From Devosia sp. Root685 (GTDB lineage Bacteria > Pseudomonadota > Alphaproteobacteria > Rhizobiales > Devosiaceae), in the NCBI RefSeq assembly GCF_001427875.1, contig NZ_LMHK01000005.1, forward strand, positions 62,001 to 126,000: a stretch of DNA of 64,000 nucleotides, in the 5' to 3' direction. Shown in pieces: positions 1 through 8,418 of the stretch. The notes under the pieces were generated by a model. It was not told the origin of the DNA and searched no databases. It worked only from the letters and a program-made list of their open reading frames with translations. Both the position numbers and the translations under genes were made by a program. Position 1 is the stretch's first letter. Each line of letters starts with the position of its first letter.

Positions 1-259
1 CCGCCTCATCATCGTGGTCGACCCCATGCTGGCGACCGGCAATTCGGCAACCGCCGCTATCGAAAAGCTCAAGGAGCGCGGCGCCAACAATATCCGTTTC
101 CTCTGCCTCCTCGCGGCGCCCGAAGGCATCGAGAATTTTGCCAAGGCCCATCCGGATGTGCCTGTCTTTACGGCCTCGATCGATAGCCATCTCAATGAGA
201 AGGGCTACATCATTCCCGGCCTCGGCGACGCCGGCGACCGCATGTACGGCACGAAGTAA
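1..259 (+). CDS. upp: Uracil phosphoribosyltransferase, 3' end (partial)
   Basis: The reading frame is open from base 2, so only the C-terminal 85 or so residues are present. The enzyme makes UMP from uracil and PRPP in pyrimidine salvage. The PRPP-binding loop [10 protein letters not shown] and the C-terminal uracil-site segment [14 protein letters not shown] are both visible and closely match the Upp family. The start lies left of the window. No terminator is obvious before the next gene, and the 93-base gap holds only GC-rich short inverted repeats. Confidence 0.95.
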   Translation, partial: RLIIVVDPMLATGNSATAAIEKLKERGANNIRFLCLLAAPEGIENFAKAHPDVPVFTASIDSHLNEKGYIIPGLGDAGDRMYGTK

Positions 260-352
260 CGGTCCTCACGCGCTAGTCGCGCTCCGGACAGGGCGCGCCA
301 CGCGCGAGGTCCGCGCTTTGCTCGTCCACTCCAGATTACGAGGTCCAAGAAA

Positions 353-748
353 ATGGCAAAACTCGCCCATTCGATGATCCGCGTCATCGACGAAGATCGG
401 TCTGTCGATTTCTACCGCCGTGCGTTCGGCCTTGAGATCGTCAATCGCATCGAATTCGCCGATTTTACGCTGGTTTATCTGGCCCAGGAGCTCGATGGCT
501 TCGAACTCGAATTGACCATCAACCACGGCCGCACCGAGCCCTACAATCTCGGCGATGGCTATGGGCATCTTGCCGTCGTTGTCGACAATCTCCAGGCCGA
601 ATACGACCGCTTCAACACCGAGGGCTTTACCGTCGGCAAGCTCGTGGATTTCAAGAACGGCAACGTGCCCGTTGCGCGCTTCTTTTTCGCCACCGATCCT
701 GATGGCTACAAGATCGAAGTGATCCAGAGGGGCGGCCGTTTCCAGTAG
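353..748 (+). CDS. gloA: Lactoylglutathione lyase (glyoxalase I, VOC family)
   Basis: A 131-residue VOC-fold protein of the usual glyoxalase I length, converting the methylglyoxal-glutathione hemithioacetal to S-lactoylglutathione in the cytoplasm. The four metal ligands expected for GloA are seen as His6 (LAHSM), Glu53 (ELELT), His72 (GYGHLAV) and Glu122 (YKIEVI). The DPDGYKIE motif is typical of the family. The ATG has GAGG about ten bases upstream. A strong terminator follows, so it is probably monocistronic. Other VOC enzymes share the fold, but the ligand spacing favours glyoxalase I. Confidence 0.85.
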   Translation: MAKLAHSMIRVIDEDRSVDFYRRAFGLEIVNRIEFADFTLVYLAQELDGFELELTINHGRTEPYNLGDGYGHLAVVVDNLQAEYDRFNTEGFTVGKLVDFKNGNVPVARFFFATDPDGYKIEVIQRGGRFQ

Positions 749-770
749 GTCCCTCGCCCGCCAAAAATGA

Positions 771-801
771 AAAACCCCGGATCGCTCGGGGGTTTTGTTT
801 T
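771..801 (+). terminator. Rho-independent terminator after gloA
   Basis: An inverted repeat (AAAACCCC ... GGGGGTTTTG) with a short ATCGCTC-type loop runs straight into TTTT on the plus strand. The A-tract on the left may also let it end the minus-strand HAD gene, whose stop lies at 800. Confidence 0.8.
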
Positions 802-1426
802 ACTTTGCCTTGAGCGGCAGACCAAGGGCGATCAGTTCGGCCCGGAGCTGCGCTGGCTCCTTGAAGTGGATGCCGTGCATGCCAAACTTGCGGGCGGCGA
901 CGATATTGGGCTCGCTGTCATCGATGAACACGCAGCTATCGGGCGCAAAGCCATAGCGTTCGCAGAAGACGCGGTAGATACGCGGATCGGGTTTCACCAA
1001 GCCCTCAAGGCCGGAGACGATGACGCCATCGAACTTTTCGAGGAATGGCCATTCGCCAAGGCAGCTCACCCACTTTTCCCAGGAAAAATTGGTAATGGCA
1101 AAGGTGGGAATATCCTGCTCGATCAGCTCGTTGTGGATGTCCACCGTGCCATGGATGAAATCGCCGAGCGTTTCCTTCCAGCGCAGGTCAAAAGCCTGGA
1201 TTTCGCGCCAGTGTTTTGGAAACCGGGTGATCAGCTTGGCGACGCCCTCGGCATAGATTTCCCCGGCATCGAATTCGAGATTCCAGTCGCTGGTGCAGAT
1301 GTTCTGGTGGAACCAGAGCGCGTCCTCTTCGCTCTCAAAAAGCTTGCGGAACAGGTACATCGGGTTCCAGTCGACGAAAACGCCGCCCAGGTCGAAGACG
1401 GGGATGATGGTGTCGTTCATGCTCAT
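800..1426 (-). CDS. HAD-superfamily hydrolase (YihX-like phosphatase)
   Basis: About 208 residues. Motif I is FDLGGVFVDW near the N-terminus, giving the Asp nucleophile in the DLGG form used by the YihX/glucose-1-phosphatase group. Motif II is TNFS, the motif III lysine is in GLVKPDP, and motif IV is FIDDSEPN. These are the four HAD catalytic blocks in order, so a soluble phosphomonoesterase is likely; the substrate cannot be read. The start MSMNDTII is chosen because the upstream in-frame extension from 1489 has no family similarity. The alternative ATG is at 1420. It runs convergent to gloA. Confidence 0.75.
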   Translation of the reverse strand: MSMNDTIIPVFDLGGVFVDWNPMYLFRKLFESEEDALWFHQNICTSDWNLEFDAGEIYAEGVAKLITRFPKHWREIQAFDLRWKETLGDFIHGTVDIHNELIEQDIPTFAITNFSWEKWVSCLGEWPFLEKFDGVIVSGLEGLVKPDPRIYRVFCERYGFAPDSCVFIDDSEPNIVAARKFGMHGIHFKEPAQLRAELIALGLPLKAK

Positions 1427-1509
1427 GATCTGATCGGAGGAAGGGGTTTTCGCTTGTGGCATGGCCGCGTGGGACCGGCAAGCATTCAAGTCGGACGACC
1501 CGCCAAGGG

Positions 1510-2088
1510 TCAGTTCAAGGTGATCGTACCGCCAAAACGCGGCATGAAGAGTGCAGAGCGATTGAGGTCCAGCGCTTCCTTGAACACGATGCCGAGCAGC
1601 GGGCGGTAGCCATATTCAACCTCTGCGGCGATCACGGTCTGGCCGGTCGCAATGGCCGCCATTGCCACGGGGAGGTTGTAGGGGCTTTCCTTGGGGTGAT
1701 CTGCAACGGTGGTTGAGAGGTCGCCATTCTCGTAGCGTACCGACCACAGGACGGTCGGCTCATTGGTATCGGAAACCGACACGGCCGTGATCGTCTGTAT
1801 CAGGGTCGAGGCGTCATAGGGCGCCATGATGCTGGTGGCCGCGAGGAAATAGTCTTCCAACTGACCCTGGGAGATCGTTTTGTTGGACCGTGCCACAAGA
1901 TCGCCAACGGCCCCGGCCACGGACTGCACCTTCCGGTCCGCCGTCAGCAGTGCCGCCGCCTCGGTGCAGCCGAGATAGACGCTGAGCATGAGTGGCACGA
2001 CCAGCGCGAATTCCACTGCCGCGACACCAGTCTCCCGGCGGCAGAATGCCCGCAGCGTATTCAGGAAGCGTTCTCCGGCCCCGCGCAT
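1510..2088 (-). CDS. TadE/TadG-type pilus assembly pseudopilin
   Basis: A 192-residue protein with a basic N-terminus, then the TadE-like segment TGVAAVEFALVVPLMLSVYL, a single membrane helix preceded by a prepilin-peptidase-like G-x-A-x-x-E-F processing site. The rest is predicted extracytoplasmic. It is too short for a full TadG, as no von Willebrand domain is present. Its ATG shares one base with the TGA of the preceding tadE, so the two are translationally coupled. Minor pseudopilins of this type are needed for Flp pilus assembly. Confidence 0.8.
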   Translation of the reverse strand: MRGAGERFLNTLRAFCRRETGVAAVEFALVVPLMLSVYLGCTEAAALLTADRKVQSVAGAVGDLVARSNKTISQGQLEDYFLAATSIMAPYDASTLIQTITAVSVSDTNEPTVLWSVRYENGDLSTTVADHPKESPYNLPVAMAAIATGQTVIAAEVEYGYRPLLGIVFKEALDLNRSALFMPRFGGTITLN

Positions 2089-2615
2089 CAGAACGGCTCG
2101 TTCCGGAAAACGGTGGCAGCGCTCAGCAGGATTCGGCCGTCGGCAAGCCTGTTGGGCGCGTAGGGGAACTGCAAAATGGAGGGATACCGATAGTAGACCT
2201 GCACGAGCATGACCGCCGATGTGCCGCCGTTGGTCCAGACCTCATCCTCGGTCCAGTCACAATCCTGCTTGCAGGTGAGGTCGAGCGGAACTGAAAAGCC
2301 GGCCGATTGGAAATCACTGATCTGCCGCACATTGACGTGCATGTCGGCACAGTCGCCAAAAAGCCCATAGAGCCGACCGCAGACATTGTTCTTGTAGTCG
2401 GCAGCCGTCCAGTCGTCGCGCTTTGCGAGGCCAACGCGAATGGAGCGGCTGGCATCATAGACGCCGCTTTCCAGCACCTGGGCCGCAAAATACTGCACGG
2501 AGGTTTCGAGGATGGCCATCAAAATCGCGAAGAAAATCGGCGCCAGAATGGCGAATTCGATCATCGTCGCCCCGCGCGTATCGCGCGCCAGGGATTTGAG
2601 CCGCCAGCGTGACAT
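2088..2615 (-). CDS. tadE: TadE-family pilus assembly pseudopilin
   Basis: A 175-residue protein with the hallmark RGATMIEFAILAPIFFAILM: a processing site (G|A..MIEF) leading into one transmembrane helix. The C-terminal domain contains several cysteines (CGRLYGLFGDCADM, CKQDCDW) that could form disulfides in the periplasm. It is first of a two-gene minus-strand unit with the overlapping downstream gene. TTAACC-type elements lie upstream at about 2695-2725 on the other strand. It belongs to the Tad locus that continues on the plus strand from 3.5 kb. Confidence 0.85.
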   Translation of the reverse strand: MSRWRLKSLARDTRGATMIEFAILAPIFFAILMAILETSVQYFAAQVLESGVYDASRSIRVGLAKRDDWTAADYKNNVCGRLYGLFGDCADMHVNVRQISDFQSAGFSVPLDLTCKQDCDWTEDEVWTNGGTSAVMLVQVYYRYPSILQFPYAPNRLADGRILLSAATVFRNEPF

Positions 2616-2733
2616 GCCTCGTTCCTGTCCGGAAAACTACGTGCTTTCCTCACGAGTACGGAAGCTGGCGGTTCAACACTAAGGTTTCGTTAGCTTGCCG
2701 CTGCAAATGCGCCGCTGGTTAAGGAAGTCTTGC

Positions 2734-3177
2734 TTAATTGGCAGCCGATTGCACCAGTTGCGACGAGGCCAGTGCCTGGCTGGTAAAGTTGTTGTCGTCG
2801 CCCATCATAACGGTTGGCTGGCAGACGGGCGCGCAGGCAAGCGTCGTGCGCATTTGCCCCTGATAGACCGTCGTGACCCCGGCCTGCATCTGCACCACTT
2901 CGATCAGCGTATCGGCAATGGGCTCGCCAAGGCTGTCGAGCACGATGAGATTGGTCTGGCCGAAGCTCTTGCCCGTCAGGATCAGCGTTTGCGGATCCTG
3001 GATCGTTACGTCAGCAATGCCGGGATTGCCGACGATCACGGTCGCGGCGGGGGCGCTGACGCGCAGCACCCGGGCCATGTTCACCTTCACATCGATCGGG
3101 GCATCGGCCTGGGCCCATGCTGTGGCTGTGCCGAGAAGGACGAGACAAAGGCCTGTAAGGACTGAAAGGCGAAGCAT
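2734..3177 (-). CDS. Stand-alone secretin N-terminal (pilus assembly N) domain protein
   Basis: About 147 residues. A signal peptide (LTGLCLVLLGTATAWAQA) is followed by one domain like the N-terminal domain of CpaC/T2SS secretins (VNMARVLRVSAPAATVIVGN, then GKSFGQTNLIVLD); there is no secretin pore domain. The same domain opens the CpaC encoded at 5.7 kb. It is probably periplasmic and associated with the pilus secretin. A Cys pair (CAPVC) lies near the C-terminus. The ATG at 3177 is preferred over an upstream GTG at 3189 because it gives a normal signal peptide. Confidence 0.7.
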   Translation of the reverse strand: MLRLSVLTGLCLVLLGTATAWAQADAPIDVKVNMARVLRVSAPAATVIVGNPGIADVTIQDPQTLILTGKSFGQTNLIVLDSLGEPIADTLIEVVQMQAGVTTVYQGQMRTTLACAPVCQPTVMMGDDNNFTSQALASSQLVQSAAN

Positions 3178-3189
3178 TGGACCATCCAC

Positions 3190-3505
3190 GCGGAAACTTG
3201 GTCAGCAGGATCGCTCGGAATGGTAAACACTTGGCAAACGCTGGGGGGTCGGGTGTGGATAAGAGTAGAAACAGGTGCACTCAAGTTGTTGATTGATCAT
3301 TCAAAATAACGTCAGCCTCGGTGTGTAGAGAAGGCATTCATTCGAATGCAATCGATCTCGTTAATTCATTGAAAAGCATAGATTTTTTTGCGCAAAATCA
3401 GCTGTTTGGAAATACTTCGATTAACTCATTTGCAATCAGTGCTGGCTAGTCTGACCTCATCTTCGCTGTGTGACTGGCCGTGAGGCGTCACTCGAGGACG
3501 TGTAA
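3190..3505. other. AT-rich intergenic region upstream of the pilin gene
   Basis: No convincing gene. The stretch is clearly more AT-rich than its surroundings and separates the minus-strand pilus genes from the plus-strand pilin operon, so it should hold both promoters. A palindrome GCATTC-ATTC-GAATGC (3334-3349) and several TTAA-containing words (about 3359-3425) are present. I could not identify a confident -35/-10 pair. Confidence 0.5.
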
Positions 3506-3521
3506 AAAAGGAGCCTGGGAC

Positions 3522-3701
3522 ATGAACATTTTCGCACGTTTCGCGCAGGACGAATCCGGCGCAACCGCAATCGAATACGGCCTTATCGCCGCTCTTATCT
3601 CTGTCGTCATCATCGGTGTGGTCACGACGGTCGGAACCAACCTGACCACTGTTTTCGAGGATATCGGCACCGCACTGGAGCCGAAACCGGCGACGCCCTG
3701 A
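3522..3701 (+). CDS. pilA: Flp-family type IVb pilin
   Basis: A 59-residue prepilin and the major structural subunit of the Flp/Tad pilus. It has the Flp processing motif ESGATAIEYGLIAALI: cleavage after Gly, with the conserved Glu-Tyr pair at +5/+6, then one hydrophobic helix. The start ATG is chosen over an upstream in-frame ATG because AAAGGAG (3507-3513) precedes it at normal spacing. It heads the plus-strand pilus genes after a 300-base AT-rich leader. The prepilin peptidase is two genes downstream. Confidence 0.92.
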   Translation: MNIFARFAQDESGATAIEYGLIAALISVVIIGVVTTVGTNLTTVFEDIGTALEPKPATP

Positions 3702-3789
3702 AGTCGCAGCCGGCTAAGGGCATAGAGCAGACGAATGCGAGAGGGAGGGCGGCTGCCCTCCCTTTTCGTTAAGGTATTTGCGATAGGAA

Positions 3790-4005
3790 TTGACGTCGAA
3801 AAAACTGTCGGGGGCTGATGTGGCGCGGGTGTTACGCAGGCTGAAGGCTGATGAAAGCGGCGCTACCGCTATTGAATATGGGCTGATCGCTGGCCTCATC
3901 GCCGTAGTGATCATCGCCTCACTGTTAGTGGTCAACGATAATGTAACAGCGATGTATGACCTCATCAGTGATGCCCTCAATCCCGCCCTTAGTGGGGCGT
4001 CATGA
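3790..4005 (+). CDS. Second Flp-family pilin paralogue
   Basis: About 71 residues from a TTG start; a GTG at 3820 would give about 61 residues and is an equal alternative. It carries ESGATAIEYGLIAGLIAVV, the same processing motif as the first pilin, but the tail after the helix (VVNDNVTAMYDLISDALNP) differs. The TGA overlaps the ATG of cpaA in an ATGA arrangement, so translation is coupled to the peptidase. It may be a minor pilin made at lower level because of its weak start. Confidence 0.85.
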   Translation: MTSKKLSGADVARVLRRLKADESGATAIEYGLIAGLIAVVIIASLLVVNDNVTAMYDLISDALNPALSGAS

Positions 4006-4514
4006 GTACTTCTGTGTCCAGTGCAGCGCTTTTTCTGTTCCCCGCGCTTTTGGCATTCGCGGCTTCGTCTGACTTGCTGACCATGCGCATTTCCAATCGC
4101 CTGGTTCTGGTCATGACCGCCTCCTTCTTTGTCGTCGCCATCGTGATCGGCATGCCGCTTGAGCAACTGGCGATGCATGTATTCTGCGCGTTCGTGGTGC
4201 TCATTGTCGCCTTTTTTCTGTTTGCGATGCGTTGGATCGGTGGCGGCGACGCCAAGCTTGCCGCCGCGACGACACTATGGCTGGGTTTCGGATCTACGGT
4301 TCCCTATCTGCTTTATACAGCCATCTTCGGCGGCGTGCTGACCTTGCTCATTCTTAGCCTGCGCCGCGTTCCCCTTAATCCGATCGTTACGCGTTTTGCC
4401 TGGCTTGAGCGTCTGCATAACCGTAAGTCGGGCATTCCATACGGCATCGCCATGGCCGCCGCCGGCATCATGGTCTATTCGAACTCGGCCATCTTCGAGC
4501 GCCTCGCAGTTTGA
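4002..4514 (+). CDS. cpaA: Prepilin peptidase CpaA (A24 family)
   Basis: A 170-residue integral membrane aspartyl protease that cleaves the leader of Flp pilins and TadE-type pseudopilins. The two catalytic aspartates are Asp24 (SSDLLTMRISN) and Asp83 in the family motif GGGDAKL. About five to six hydrophobic segments are seen. The length is standard for the short Tad-type peptidases, which lack the N-methylase domain. It overlaps the preceding pilin by four bases and is followed by a terminator-like hairpin. Confidence 0.92.
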   Translation: MSTSVSSAALFLFPALLAFAASSDLLTMRISNRLVLVMTASFFVVAIVIGMPLEQLAMHVFCAFVVLIVAFFLFAMRWIGGGDAKLAAATTLWLGFGSTVPYLLYTAIFGGVLTLLILSLRRVPLNPIVTRFAWLERLHNRKSGIPYGIAMAAAGIMVYSNSAIFERLAV

Positions 4515-4540
4515 GCCTTCCCCCGCGGCGAAATATCGGG

Positions 4541-4576
4541 GTCCCGGCGCTCGCTGCCGGGGCCCGCTTTTTTGTC
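4541..4576 (+). terminator. Terminator after cpaA
   Basis: A CCCGGC ... GCCGGG stem with a GCTCGCT loop, followed by CCCGC and a run of six T. It separates the pilin/cpaA transcript from cpaB, so pilin can be made in excess over the assembly machine. Confidence 0.7.
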
Positions 4577-4609
4577 GTTAGCTTGCAAATCGCAAGTATT
4601 CATAATCTG

Positions 4610-4639
4610 TTAACCGCAAGCCTTAGCGCTCGATTAACC
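4610..4639. promoter_or_regulatory. Pair of TTAACC elements upstream of cpaB (possible CtrA sites)
   Basis: TTAACC occurs at 4610-4615 and again at 4634-4639, 24 bases apart, 75-100 bases before cpaB. TTAACC is the known CtrA half-site in alphaproteobacteria, and pilus genes are CtrA targets in Caulobacter. The spacing is not the canonical TTAA-N7-TTAA, so this is a suggestion only. Confidence 0.35.
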
Positions 4640-4713
4640 AAAACTTGACCCTTTGCTTCCATAATTCACCGGTGGAATTGGGCGCCCGGCGCCCGGTGTA
4701 ACCGGAGTGGGTC

Positions 4714-5652
4714 ATGAGACCAGCACGCATAATCCTGGTAGTGGTGGCCCTTGTCGCAGGTGGTCTTGCTGCGTTTCTGGTTATGCGCACCCGTGCACCG
4801 GCGCCGTCGGCGGAAGTCGTCACGCAGGTCGTGCAAGAGCAGAAAACGCAGGTTCTCGTCGCCAGGGCACCGATCGGCATCGGCGAGCGGCTCAAGCCCG
4901 ATACATTGGAATGGCAGGATTGGCCCGAAGGCGCCGTGCGTTCGGAATATGTCACCATATCGACCATGCCGGACGCGCCGGCCAAGCTGACCGGCGCTGT
5001 CGCGCGTTTCGAATTCTTCCCCGGCGAACCGATCCGCGAGCAAAAATTGGTTCGCTCGGACCAGGGTTATCTCTCGGCCGTATTGGCTCCGGGCATGCGC
5101 GGCGTGGCAGTCGGGGTTAACGCCCTGTCGAGCGCTGGTGGCTTCGTCGTGCCCAACGACCATGTCGACGTGCTCCTGACCACCTCGACCCCCACGGGCC
5201 AGCAGTCCGAAGTCGTGCTGTCCAATGTGCGCGTCCTCGCCATCGGCAAGCGCCTCGGCGAAATGGGTGCCAGCGGCGGCGATGAAAAAGCCGAGAAGGA
5301 CAGCCCGGCACCTGAGATCTTCGACAAGAGCACCGTGGCGACGCTCGAATTGACCCCGGGACAGGCAGAAACGCTGATCAACGCCTCGATGCGTGGCCAG
5401 TTGAGCCTGACGCTGCGCTCGATCACCGATTTCGGCAAGGGGGCAGATGCGCAGCGTCCTGCCAGCACCAGCCAGGCCGTTCGCGTCATCCGCTTCGGCA
5501 AGGAACAGAGCGTCATGGCGGGCACTGTGGCGCAGGCCGCCCCCGCCTCCGAATTCGCGCCCGCCAGTGAATTTGTCCCGCAAGGCGGCTTTTCTGAAGG
5601 CGAAATGGAAATCCAGGTCGATGCGGTCGAACCGCAGCTGATGCCGCAATAG
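4714..5652 (+). CDS. cpaB: Flp pilus assembly protein CpaB (RcpC)
   Basis: A 312-residue protein with an N-terminal membrane anchor (IILVVVALVAGGLAAFLVM) and then an SAF-type domain (VLVARAPIGIGERLKPDTLE), which is the CpaB/RcpC signature. It sits in the periplasm next to the secretin and helps it assemble. GGAGTGG provides the ribosome site. It heads the uninterrupted cpaB-cpaC-cpaE-cpaF-tadB-tadC run, with gaps of 2 to 41 bases. The C-terminal 60 residues are Ala/Pro-rich and probably flexible. Confidence 0.9.
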   Translation: MRPARIILVVVALVAGGLAAFLVMRTRAPAPSAEVVTQVVQEQKTQVLVARAPIGIGERLKPDTLEWQDWPEGAVRSEYVTISTMPDAPAKLTGAVARFEFFPGEPIREQKLVRSDQGYLSAVLAPGMRGVAVGVNALSSAGGFVVPNDHVDVLLTTSTPTGQQSEVVLSNVRVLAIGKRLGEMGASGGDEKAEKDSPAPEIFDKSTVATLELTPGQAETLINASMRGQLSLTLRSITDFGKGADAQRPASTSQAVRVIRFGKEQSVMAGTVAQAAPASEFAPASEFVPQGGFSEGEMEIQVDAVEPQLMPQ

Positions 5653-5665
5653 GCGGGAGAGCACA

Positions 5666-7072
5666 ATGAGAACGACAATGCAGACCGCACTTCGTCCCCT
5701 CCGCTTGCTGGCTTTGGCCGGTACACTATCGTTGAGCGTGCTCGGTTTGGCCCTGCCGGCCCAGGCGCAGTCGCAGATTACCATCGCCTCGACTGCTTAT
5801 GGCGCCCAGCGCAATCTCGATGTCGAGCTCAACAAGTCGATCATCGTCGACTTACCCGCCGGCGTAGCCGAAGTCGTGGTGTCTCAACCCAATGTCGCCG
5901 CGGCAATCATGCGCACCCGCACCCGTGCCATCGTGCAGGGCATTGGCGGCGGCAATACCAATATCTTCTTCATCGACGATGCCGGCCGCACCATCCAGGT
6001 TCTCGATCTGCGCGTCATCAAGGAGCCCTCCCAGGTGGGCAATGCGCTTGAGGAAGCATTGGCACGCGTCATTCCAGGCTCCAGGATTTCGGTTGAATCT
6101 GTTACCATCGGAGGCTCTACCAACCGCGTGGTGTTGACCGGTTCGGTGTTGTCCTCGGACGATAAGGCCCGCGCCGAGCAGGTGGCCATCCAGTTTGCCG
6201 GCGCGCCGGAAAACGTTGCCAATATTCTCGATGTGGCGGGCGCCCAGCAGGTCATGTTGCAGGTTACCGTTTCTGAAGTGCGCCGTGAGGTGGCAAGGCA
6301 GCTTGGCATCAATTTGTCTGGGACTCTTGCCGTCGGCTCGGCCAATCTGGGTTTCAATTCAAATACGACGACAGGCACCAATTGGGGTGCGAACAATGCC
6401 GCAACCGGCAGCTTCCCGGTCGCAAACTTGCAGATCGACGCCGCGATCAAGGCGCTGGAACAGCGCAATGCGCTGCGCCTGCTGGCGCAGCCAACGCTGA
6501 CCGCCCTTTCAGGCGAAACCGCGAACTTCCTCGTCGGCGGTGAAGTGAGGTACCAGTCCGGCGCCGACGACAAGGGAAATCCCACCTATACCCTTAGGGA
6601 ATATGGTGTGAAGCTGGACTTCACCCCTGTTGTGAAGTCCAATGGGCTGATCGCGATCAAGGTAGACACCTCGGTGTCTGAACCCGACACTGCCGCCCTG
6701 TTGAAGACGCGGAAGGCCTCGACCTCCGTGGAACTGCCGGCAGGCGCCACCCTTGCCATAGGCGGGCTCCTGGACGAGCGCACCAGCCGCGCCATCTCGC
6801 AATTGCCGGGGTTGGGCAATATCCCGATCCTGGGCGCCCTATTCCGATCCAATCAATACCAGACGCAAGAGACCGAATTGGTCATCCTCGTCACGCCCTA
6901 TCTCGTCAACCCCGCTCCCGCCGGCAGTATCGCTGTGCCAACCGATTTTTCGACCCCGGCCAGCGACGCGGAAGCGATCTTCCTCGGCAAGCTCGAAAAT
7001 CAGTATGGCGTGGCTGGAAGCGGCGGCATGCGTGGCGGGTTCAGCGGGTCGGTCGGCTTCGTGCTCGATTGA
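5666..7072 (+). CDS. cpaC: Pilus secretin CpaC (RcpA)
   Basis: A 468-residue outer-membrane secretin forming the exit pore of the Flp pilus. The signal peptide ends ALPAQAQSQ. The secretin N-terminal domain covers about residues 35-110 (LDVELNKSIIVDLPAGVAEV), a BON-like repeat about 115-180, and the secretin core about 190-430, with the end signature ELVILVTPYLVNP. There is a normal 13-base gap from cpaB. The next gene is cpaE: the CpaD lipoprotein that usually follows cpaC is not here. Confidence 0.93.
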   Translation: MRTTMQTALRPLRLLALAGTLSLSVLGLALPAQAQSQITIASTAYGAQRNLDVELNKSIIVDLPAGVAEVVVSQPNVAAAIMRTRTRAIVQGIGGGNTNIFFIDDAGRTIQVLDLRVIKEPSQVGNALEEALARVIPGSRISVESVTIGGSTNRVVLTGSVLSSDDKARAEQVAIQFAGAPENVANILDVAGAQQVMLQVTVSEVRREVARQLGINLSGTLAVGSANLGFNSNTTTGTNWGANNAATGSFPVANLQIDAAIKALEQRNALRLLAQPTLTALSGETANFLVGGEVRYQSGADDKGNPTYTLREYGVKLDFTPVVKSNGLIAIKVDTSVSEPDTAALLKTRKASTSVELPAGATLAIGGLLDERTSRAISQLPGLGNIPILGALFRSNQYQTQETELVILVTPYLVNPAPAGSIAVPTDFSTPASDAEAIFLGKLENQYGVAGSGGMRGGFSGSVGFVLD

Positions 7073-7099
7073 GCGTTCGATGGTGCAAGGAGTAGTACA

Positions 7100-8377
7100 A
7101 TGAAGAGTTTCCTGACCTCGGACGAACCGGCAAAGCTCGAAGAAGCGGCAGCCGAGATCGCGCCTGGCGCGCGCCTCGTGCCGCGCGTCACCATCCAGGC
7201 TTTTTGCGAGCATTCCCAGACCGCCCAACTCGTTGAAAGCGCCGTCCACGATCGCCGCATGTCCAAAGTCGCGCTGACAACGCACAATGGCGGGATCGAT
7301 GGCGCGATCGAGACCTACAAGACCAACCCGACGCCCAATCTCATCATCGTCGAGACCGCGCTGCCTCCCGAGGAAATCCCGGGGGCGCTGCAACGCCTCG
7401 CCGAGGTTTGCGATGCGACGACGCGCGTCATCGTCTTGGGCCACGTCAACGACGTACTGCTCTATCGCGAACTGATCCGCTCGGGCATTTCCGAATATAT
7501 CGTGCTGCCGTCTACGGCGCAGATCATCGTCACGGCCATTACCGAGCTTTTTGCCGGTGAGGGCGCCGCGCCCATCGGGCGGACGATTGGCTTTGTCTCC
7601 GCCAAGGGTGGGGCAGGGGGCTCTACGGTCGCCCACAATGTCGCCTGGGCCATTGCCACGGTCCTGCGGCAGGATTGCCTGATCATCGATATGGATCTCG
7701 CCTTCGGCACGGCAGGTCTCAATTTCAATCAAGACCCACCCCACGGCGTGGCCGATGCGGTTCTGGCCAATCAGAAGGTCGATCAGACCATGCTCGACCG
7801 CCTGATGAGCAAGGCGGCCAATCACATCAATCTCCTCACGGCCCCGGCAACACTTGACCGGACCTGGGATTTTGAAGAGCGCGAATTCGAACAGATCGTC
7901 GAGATCTGCCAGAAATCCGTGCCGGTCATCATCCTCGATATTCCCCATGCCTGGAATGCCTGGGTGCGGCACACGCTCTCGACCATCGATGAAGTGGTGA
8001 TCGTCGCCGAGCCCGATCTAGCCAATTTGCGCAATGCCAAGAACCTGGCGGACACGATCAAGGCCCTGCGCCCGACGGAAAAGGCCCCAAGCCTCGTGAT
8101 CAACCGGCAGGGCATTGCCCGGCGGCCTGAAATCGGCTCGGCCGAATTCGCTTCCTCGGTGGAATGCGATCTCATCGGGCAGATCGGTTTCGACGCCGCG
8201 CTCTTTGGTACGGCGGCCAATAACGGACAGATGGTGGCCGAGGTCGCGGCCAATAACAAGGTCAACGAGGTCTATCGCAATATCGGCATGCAGGTGACCG
8301 GACGCCAGCCGGCGCATGGCGCGGGCAAGTCGGCGGGGCTGATGAAACTGCCGTCCTTCCTCAAGAAGCGGGCGTGA
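7100..8377 (+). CDS. cpaE: Pilus assembly ATPase-like protein CpaE (TadZ)
   Basis: A 425-residue cytoplasmic protein. The first 150 residues form a receiver-like (atypical response-regulator) domain. A MinD/ParA-type ATPase domain follows from about residue 160, with a deviant Walker A GGAGGSTVAHN in place of GKGGxGKT and DMDLAFGTAG as the switch region. CpaE/TadZ localises the pilus machine to the cell pole. It is spaced 28 bases from cpaC and 42 from cpaF, in one operon. Confidence 0.92.
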   Translation: MKSFLTSDEPAKLEEAAAEIAPGARLVPRVTIQAFCEHSQTAQLVESAVHDRRMSKVALTTHNGGIDGAIETYKTNPTPNLIIVETALPPEEIPGALQRLAEVCDATTRVIVLGHVNDVLLYRELIRSGISEYIVLPSTAQIIVTAITELFAGEGAAPIGRTIGFVSAKGGAGGSTVAHNVAWAIATVLRQDCLIIDMDLAFGTAGLNFNQDPPHGVADAVLANQKVDQTMLDRLMSKAANHINLLTAPATLDRTWDFEEREFEQIVEICQKSVPVIILDIPHAWNAWVRHTLSTIDEVVIVAEPDLANLRNAKNLADTIKALRPTEKAPSLVINRQGIARRPEIGSAEFASSVECDLIGQIGFDAALFGTAANNGQMVAEVAANNKVNEVYRNIGMQVTGRQPAHGAGKSAGLMKLPSFLKKRA

Positions 8378-8418
8378 GCCGCCACTAGGGGAAGCGAAGG
8401 AAGACGAACGAGGCGAGC

